Source: Austropuccinia psidii
Lineage: Eukaryota > Basidiomycota > Pucciniomycetes > Pucciniales > Sphaerophragmiaceae
Assembly: GCA_023105745.1 (NCBI GenBank)
Contig: JALGQZ010000011.1
Coordinates: 9,758,975 to 9,822,974 of the forward strand
Direction: 5' to 3'
Length of the DNA: 64,000 nucleotides
In this document: piece after piece, positions 58,866-64,000 of the stretch
Numbering within the stretch: position 1 is the first letter of the stretch
Layout: every line of letters starts with the position of its first letter
Made by a program: the position numbers and the translations under genes
Notes under the pieces: generated by a model
Told to the model about the DNA's origin: nothing
Databases searched by the model: none
Seen by the model: only the letters and a program-made list of their open reading frames with translations

Positions 58866-59453
58866 TTAGTGTAATGCCCATCTACTCAAGCCAACAGAAT
58901 TATTCTGAATATTTCCAGCCTTATTTACTATTGTCATATTACCTCTATACTCCTGTATAGAAATCTGCCATCTTAACATTTTTCTGTTTGGAGCTTTCAT
59001 CTTAAGAAGTGATTTCAAAGCATCAAAATCAGTAATTACTCCAAACACATTACCATCAAGATAATAATGAGGTTTTTCCAGAGCCCACACAAGGCAAAGT
59101 CACTCCATTTGTTTTGATCCATATCTAGCCTCAGTATTTTTTATTTGTCTTGAGATAAAATAAACTGGAACTTCATAAGGCTTTTCATTGACAATTTGAA
59201 TTTGAAGAAGAGCTGCACCTAGACCTTCATCACACGCATCAATATACAGCTTTAAAGGAATTTTACAGTCTGGCATTAATAATAATAGTGCACTGGCTAA
59301 GGCATAGTTGATTTTTTCATATTCTTGAATCCTTTCTTGTGTCATTTCAAAGACAGTTTTTTGATCACAAATTCTGTACAATGATCTTTCATGTATTGAA
59401 AAAACTTTAATATTTTTCCTGTGATAGCTAGAAAACCCTAAGAAAAACATCAT
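58866..59453 (-). pseudogene. Gypsy-3 RNase H
   Basis: Two open stretches. 59453-59100: FLGFSSYHRKNIKVFSIHER, then LKLYIDACDEGLGAALLQIQ and ISRQIKNTEARYGSKQME. 59090-58866: [61 protein letters not shown] stop separates them in the same frame. The catalytic Asp of YIDACDEGLG is kept. Confidence 0.87.
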
Positions 59454-60285
59454 TTATTTTTTGCATTGGGGGATTTTTTTTCAGTAACCCTGAAGCCACT
59501 TTGTTTTTGTAAACACCAAGGCTTAGTCCTGAAGCTACATTTCCCAGAGCTTTTAACTCATGAAATCACAAATTACATTTCTTAAGAGATATTTTCATTT
59601 TTACTTGGATAATTTTCTTAAGTAGTAATGGAAGTCTCTCTAAATGAAATTTCCAGGCTTTTGAACAAATAATAACTTCATAAATATAAGTGATTAACTA
59701 TCCACCTGATAATGCATGTGGGAAAATGGTATTAATCATTCTTTGATAATGAGAGGGTGCATTTTGAAATCCAAAAGGCATCCTTAAGTATTCATAAATA
59801 CCACAATTAGCAATTATTATCAATAATTTTCTAGAATGATGTGTAAAAATATTTTGATGGAAACCTTTAAGGGAATATATGGAAGTGATGAATCTTGCTT
59901 TGGATAATTAAGTCAAATTCTCATGGATTCTAGGAATTGTATACCTTTCTGGCATATTAAAGGTATTCAATTCTGTAAGATCACCAACCATCCTCAATTT
60001 ATCATCATTTCAAGTAATAACTACAGGGGCTGTGACTTCTACTTCCTCATTATGTCCAACCTTTCTAAGAACTCCCAGTTTCATCAGCTCATCAATTTGA
60101 GTTTCTAATGCTTCTCTACCTCTGGGGCTACCTGGGTAATCTGTTCTTCTTAATATTGTAGGGTAAGGTCTTTCCACATTAAGCATAATTTCTACTTCAT
60201 GGCCTTTAATATACCCTAGTGGCTCATTATCAGAAGCACAGTTTTCCCTATATTGAAATGAGATTTCAATAAGGTCTTCCTTCAT
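59454..60285 (-). pseudogene. Gypsy-3 reverse transcriptase
   Basis: 60285-60010 is open: NCASDNEPLGYIKGHEVEIM, RRTDYPGSPRGREALETQID and [20 protein letters not shown]. From 60009 to 59454 the palm region carries stops. Remnants of LRMPFGFQNAPSHYQRMIN are readable, and the YIDD site (about 59690) reads as YIYEV-like, so the catalytic Asp pair is lost. Confidence 0.8.
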
Positions 60286-60332
60286 TTATAATGTTAATTT
60301 AGGATTTATTTTTTCTTCAGTCAATTTATATG

Positions 60333-61058
60333 TCACAAAGTTTTCCTTATTAACATTTTTACTTGTCTAATGACAGTTATTTCTCTTTTCTCTAGAGTAA
60401 AAGCAAGCTTTTGTCTTTTATTTTCCCCTAAAGTGGAATTTCTGTTTTTATTATCATTAATTTCAATATCATAAATATTGAGGGAATCATTCCCAAGTAT
60501 AAAATTTTGGGAAGTGCAATTATTCATAGCAAGAAATTCAGCTTTCATTCTGATAATTCCTGAAGGGTGGGTAAATATCATTTCTGATTCAAGAATTCCC
60601 AAAGGGTGCATATCTTGGCTAGCACTGTGGAATTTAATACCTTTAATTGGCATCAGATTCTCTTGCCAATTGGTATAGATTTCGCCAAAATAGTTTTTAC
60701 AAACACAAGTGAAAAAAGAACCTGGGTCAATATTTATCCTGGCTTCTTTGTTGTTCATCAAAATATTAGTGATACAAGATGATCCAGCTGTATAAGCCTT
60801 TCCTCTGGAAGGTATTTTTTTCATCTTGGCATCTTGTGCATGTATGAGATCCATACATTCATAACTATATTCTGGTAAGTGAGTATGCACTTCTGTGACT
60901 TCAAAGGATACATTGATTTTTTCTATACTAAGTTTATCTGGTAGTTCTGCTTCTTCAGAAGGCTCAGAATCACTTTTGTGTACAGATAAACTATCTGTTT
61001 CTTTTTTGTATTCAGTTTTTTCAATTTCTATCACATTTCTTTGTGTTTTCTTTGACAA
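60333..61058 (-). pseudogene. Gypsy-3 protease region
   Basis: 241-codon stretch: acidic linker (EYKKETDSLSVHKSDSEPSE), RGKAYTAGSSCITNILMNNK, the active site INIDPGSFFTCVCKNYF (again D-P-G), then FILGNDSLNIYDIEINDN and ENKRQKLAFTLEKREITV. Collinear with 51780-52400 of Gypsy-6. Confidence 0.87.
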
Positions 61059-61800
61059 TTATTAACCAAATAAGATGTACTTCCACATTTATGAAATTTC
61101 AAAGGAGCTCTGTCTTGTGGTTTATTTTGTCTTTAAATTAGTTTCCCATTATTTTTATTGTATATTTGGGGTTTATACCAATTTCTATCAATTTTTTTTC
61201 TGGTAGTGATGTCTTCCATGGCATTGATATAATATTGCATAGAGCAAGGCTCAATAAATCTGCTTCTTATAGAATTCTCAAGGTTACCACCACATTTTTT
61301 CAATATCCTCTTATGTACCATTGTTTCAGATATATCAGGATGAAGGGCAGTTAATCTTTCCTTCTGTTCTTCAAAATAATTTTCCATTTTAAATCTCCAG
61401 GAGTCATTGTCCTATTTGGAAATGTTTTTTTCTTTCCAGAAATGCCAGGAGTGTTTACCATGGTATTGCTCATTGCATAATACCATTTCTTTGCTGACTT
61501 GGTAAATAATGAGTGTAATCTGGCACCCATGTATTCATCTGTTATGTTGAATTCCTCTTTAAGCATATCAATTGTTTTCAGAAGTTCCATATAATTATAT
61601 TCCCCTTCACCACTGAAGGATGACCATTGCTCTATTCTTGGAATTTTTTTTAAAATTGAAGGAATTTTCCACTTCTGCATTGTTTGAAATTGTATGATGT
61701 AAGTAATTATTCAAGTTCAACAAATTTCTGTTGAGAATTGGTGTGGACTGTCTTGGAAACTCATTTTTTAGTGATATATTGTTAATACTTTATTGAATAT
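61059..61800 (-). pseudogene. Gypsy-3 gag core and zinc-knuckle remnant
   Basis: 61680-61351: SSFSGEGEYNYMELLKTIDM, ARLHSLFTKSAKKWYYAMSN. 61387-61133, in another frame: NYFEEQKERLTALHPDISET, RILKKCGGNLENSIRSRFIE. A frameshift lies near 61370. The knuckle (about 61100) keeps a Cys at the fourth position but is damaged. Sequence on to 61800 is the broken helical region. Confidence 0.82.
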
Positions 61801-62192
61801 CATCTTGCAATTCAATTCTTACTTTATCACTTTTTTCCAATTGTTTTTGAAAAAAGAAACTGCATTATGAACAACTTAATTTTCCCAGTCTTGAACTTTT
61901 ATTCTGAAATCTTTTAATTGCTTAGTAATAAAATATAGAATTATCATCTAGTTGATTCAGAAAGGTAAATTTGGACTCAATTCTCTCACAAATATGCTTT
62001 AAAGACAAAATATTGTCTTTATTCACATTTTCTAGACCAATAATGGTCTCTTGTGAGTCTTTCACTTGTAAAGTTTCTCTAACAAGACTTTGTTGGATAT
62101 ACCTAAAATTGTTAAAAGTTGCTAAAACTTTCTTTATTAAAAGTTTCTACATGAGATACAAGCTTTACAAGGTCTATTTTTTTGGAAAGGAT
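61801..62192 (-). pseudogene. Gypsy-3 gag coiled-coil region, decayed
   Basis: AT-rich, frame broken. Short Lys/Asn/Ile-rich stretches correspond in position to the coiled-coil part of Gypsy-6 gag. No intact ORF. Confidence 0.5.
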
Positions 62193-63119
62193 TTACTCAT
62201 TATTTACTCCTCCTTTTTTTAGCTCAATCAAAGTTCTTGTCATATTGAACACATTTCTCATGGATGTCTTTTTCTTCTTTGAAGTTCTGTAATTCTGAGG
62301 ATAAGGTTTGTTCCACTTGGGCTTTTCCTTTCCCTTTTCCTTTTGCTTGCCCTTCTTATTTCTCTTTGATGTTTTCTTTCCCTTTTTTGGCACTTTTTGA
62401 GGCAGATTCTTGCTTTTGGAGGCTTGTGGAGCTTCCACAGGGCTGTTGTCCTTCTTTTGGGCCAACTCTTTCCTCTGGTCCTCTGACAAAATGCTTTTGT
62501 ATTTCAACCAATCTTTTACCTTTTGGACTTTTCCTTTTCAAGAAATGGTCATCCAACCCTTCAGAAGGTCTTGAGTCTTTTCTGGGCCCAAGAGCTTCTT
62601 TACTTGAAAGTAATAGTTCACTTTCCCTATCCAAAATTTGGGAAGAAGTTCCCACTCCTGCTGCTTTGCCACCATAAACCAGTTTCCTACTGAGACTGAT
62701 ATATTTCCACTGTTGCCTTTTGGAAGTTTTGCAGATCTGACAACAGGGATAGCAGTTATGTCAGCTTCTGGACTCTCAAGAAGAGTTTCAAAAGTGCTTG
62801 CTATCCTTTGGTAACTTGTGAATTTTCTAGCATCCTCCATTTGTGCCTCTCCTCTGGGCTGACATTCTTGTCTTTTGGATTTATGACTTGAATTTCTTGG
62901 TCCAAATCCATTTGATTAGATGGAGTAGTTACTTCCACTTCTAGTAAAATTTATTTCATGTAGATTGAGAGAAAATTTGACTTATATATGGATTTAATTC
63001 ACCTTCTTTCCCTTTAAAGGGTTTTGTTGTAAGTAATCCCCTGGTTGCTGGACTGGTTTGAATTTCAATGCTTGACTCTCAAATACTAGAGTTGGAAGAT
63101 CTTTCTCTGATGGATGGCA
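62193..63119 (-). pseudogene. Gypsy-3 ORF1 remnant
   Basis: Leader exon 63119-63003 (PSIRERSSNS...), predicted 62-nt intron 63002-62941 (GAAG/GTGAAT, TTTACTAG), then exon 2. 62840-62538 holds KQQEWELLPKFWIGKVNYYF, QVKKLLGPEKTQDLLKGWM; 62507-62193 holds a Lys-rich stretch, PYPQNYRTSK and MRNVFNMTRTLIELKKGG, matching ORF1 of Gypsy-1 and Gypsy-6. Indels move parts between frames, and the leader exon has a TGA. Confidence 0.55.
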
Positions 63120-63660
63120 CTAGAGAAAAAAAGATTATATAAGCTATTTTATTCAAAAATAAAAAAACTTATTAAATCAACTTATTGAATAAAGTTGTTT
63201 CAATGTAATTTATGGCAAATTATGTCAAAATTGAAGAAAAATGTCTAAACAGTAAATAAAAATCTTTTTAAGTAAATATTTTTAACTTTTCAATTTTTTG
63301 TATTTGATTTTTCTTGAAATAAATAATAATTATGCAATTAATCAGTTGTTAATCAAAATTGTATTATTATTCATGTCATACTAGAATAACTCAAAGAAGA
63401 AACTTAAAGTCTGTGATATGAAAAAGCCATTAGTTAGACAATAGAAATTTATTCTAAATAACTCAATAGTATATTTTTTCAACCAATATTTTTAAGAAAA
63501 ATAACTTTATTAATATTATGAAGATTCTTCATAAGGGATAAGTCCCCCAAAATCCAGAATCAAAGTAAATATGGAACTTTTACATCAAAAAACAGTAAAA
63601 TAAGGTCTAGAATATGATTTATGTCCCAAAAATTGCTTAAAATAAAGGCCAGCACCCCAA
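63120..63660 (-). other. Gypsy-3 5' untranslated leader with primer-binding site
   Basis: AT-rich, no gene. The primer-binding site is at 63644-63659 (TGGGGTGCTGGCC, one G fewer than in the other elements). An acceptor CTCTAG ends at 63120; a possible donor ATAA/GTTTTT lies about 50 nt upstream. Confidence 0.55.
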
Positions 63661-64000
63661 TTTAAGGATTTTCTATGAAACACTTGATAATAGTAACAAA
63701 CATCAAGAGTACTATGACTGGACGCAGTAGAAAATATAATATAATGAAACATCATAACCACAAATTAATATAATTATTAAAAATAATTTCATAATAAAAA
63801 ACATATCTTGATATTTATAATAAATTATAATTATCATATTCACTGACAGTTATAATAAGAAGAATGTATAAAGCTCTTTATGAGACAATTATACATGAAA
63901 AATAATAATATTTCACCACTTATAAATAATATAAATATTATTTATAAAAGAAATATCACACACATTGTCAAGAGATAAATCTCACCAAAAAATTCTATAT
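63661..64000 (-). repeat. Gypsy-3 5' LTR, beginning only
   Basis: TTTAAGGATTTTCT, a mutated form of the TGTAAGG terminus, aligning with 20766-21110. It continues beyond the window. Confidence 0.85.

Larger units (their letters stand above)
20766..64000 (-). mobile_element. Gypsy-3: outermost gypsy element, split by three other transposons
   Basis: Minus-strand element. Its 3' LTR is in three pieces (20766-21555, 41540-42584, 46918-47053), its internal region in two (47054-47312, 57357-63660), and its 5' LTR starts at 63661 and leaves the window. The first 340 bases of the two LTRs match at 20766 and 63661. Once Gypsy-4, the MULE and Gypsy-6 are removed, the LTR is about 1.97 kb and pol is collinear. 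The coding region is heavily decayed, consistent with the oldest layer here. Confidence 0.85.

Noticed and set aside
1..64000. RIP (repeat-induced point mutation)
   Set aside because: Stops in Gypsy-2 are mainly C-to-A/G-to-T, and the copies lack the dense C-to-T pattern RIP would leave.
1..64000. CRISPR array, tRNA or rRNA genes, bacterial operons
   Set aside because: No regular spaced repeats, cloverleaf-like genes or ribosomal sequence seen; spliceosomal introns and LTR elements indicate a eukaryote.

Overview
This window is an AT-rich fungal retrotransposon graveyard. I find no recognisable host gene, tRNA, rRNA or CRISPR array. Nearly all of it is Ty3/gypsy LTR retrotransposons of the chromodomain type, inserted into one another, plus one Mutator-like (MULE) DNA transposon with small spliceosomal introns and one long inverted-repeat element. 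The LTR and polyprotein families look like those filling the very large genome of the myrtle rust fungus Austropuccinia psidii (Pucciniales). That assignment is recognition and inference, not a database search. I number the elements Gypsy-1 to Gypsy-6.

Left block (1-15018). Gypsy-1 (minus strand; 1-393 and 10448-14584, its 3' half lies outside the window) was split by Gypsy-2 (minus strand, 394-10447), which has a GTGTC target duplication on both sides and two 1.83-kb LTRs. The Gypsy-1 gag reading frame rejoins exactly when Gypsy-2 and one duplication copy are removed. Gypsy-1 itself sits inside an older LTR relic of the Gypsy-5 family on the plus strand (14585-15018).

Middle (15019-20765). 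A degenerate A-rich stretch is followed by a 1.85-kb element with about 520-bp terminal inverted repeats (15991-17844). After it come about 2.9 kb of AT-rich sequence holding one possible decayed, unidentified coding fragment on the minus strand.

Right block (20766-64000). Gypsy-3 (minus strand) is the oldest layer and its 5' LTR runs off the window. Its 3' LTR was split by Gypsy-4 (21556-41534, AAGGC duplications) and by a MULE (42585-46909, 8-bp duplications with one mismatch). Gypsy-4 was split by Gypsy-5 (26960-36614, two 1439-bp LTRs). The Gypsy-3 pol gene was split by Gypsy-6 (plus strand, 47313-57351, TGATC duplications). Gypsy-6 is the best preserved copy: its gag-protease-reverse transcriptase-RNase H-integrase-chromodomain polyprotein (49620-55544) has a single premature stop. 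It is the same family as Gypsy-2.

Main biological point. Upstream of gag-pol these elements carry a second, overlapping reading frame (ORF1). It appears to be made only from spliced RNA. A 62-68-nt intron joins a leader exon to ORF1 in the same phase in several lineages, and the gag-pol start codon lies inside that intron, 8-17 nt before its 3' splice site. In four lineages the leader exon begins with TG directly after an acceptor AG, so an upstream exon ending in A would create the ORF1 start codon by splicing. This looks like a retrovirus-like splice switch between two overlapping products. Other notable points are a D-P-G protease active site and a MULE gene with a C-terminal OTU-type cysteine-protease domain.
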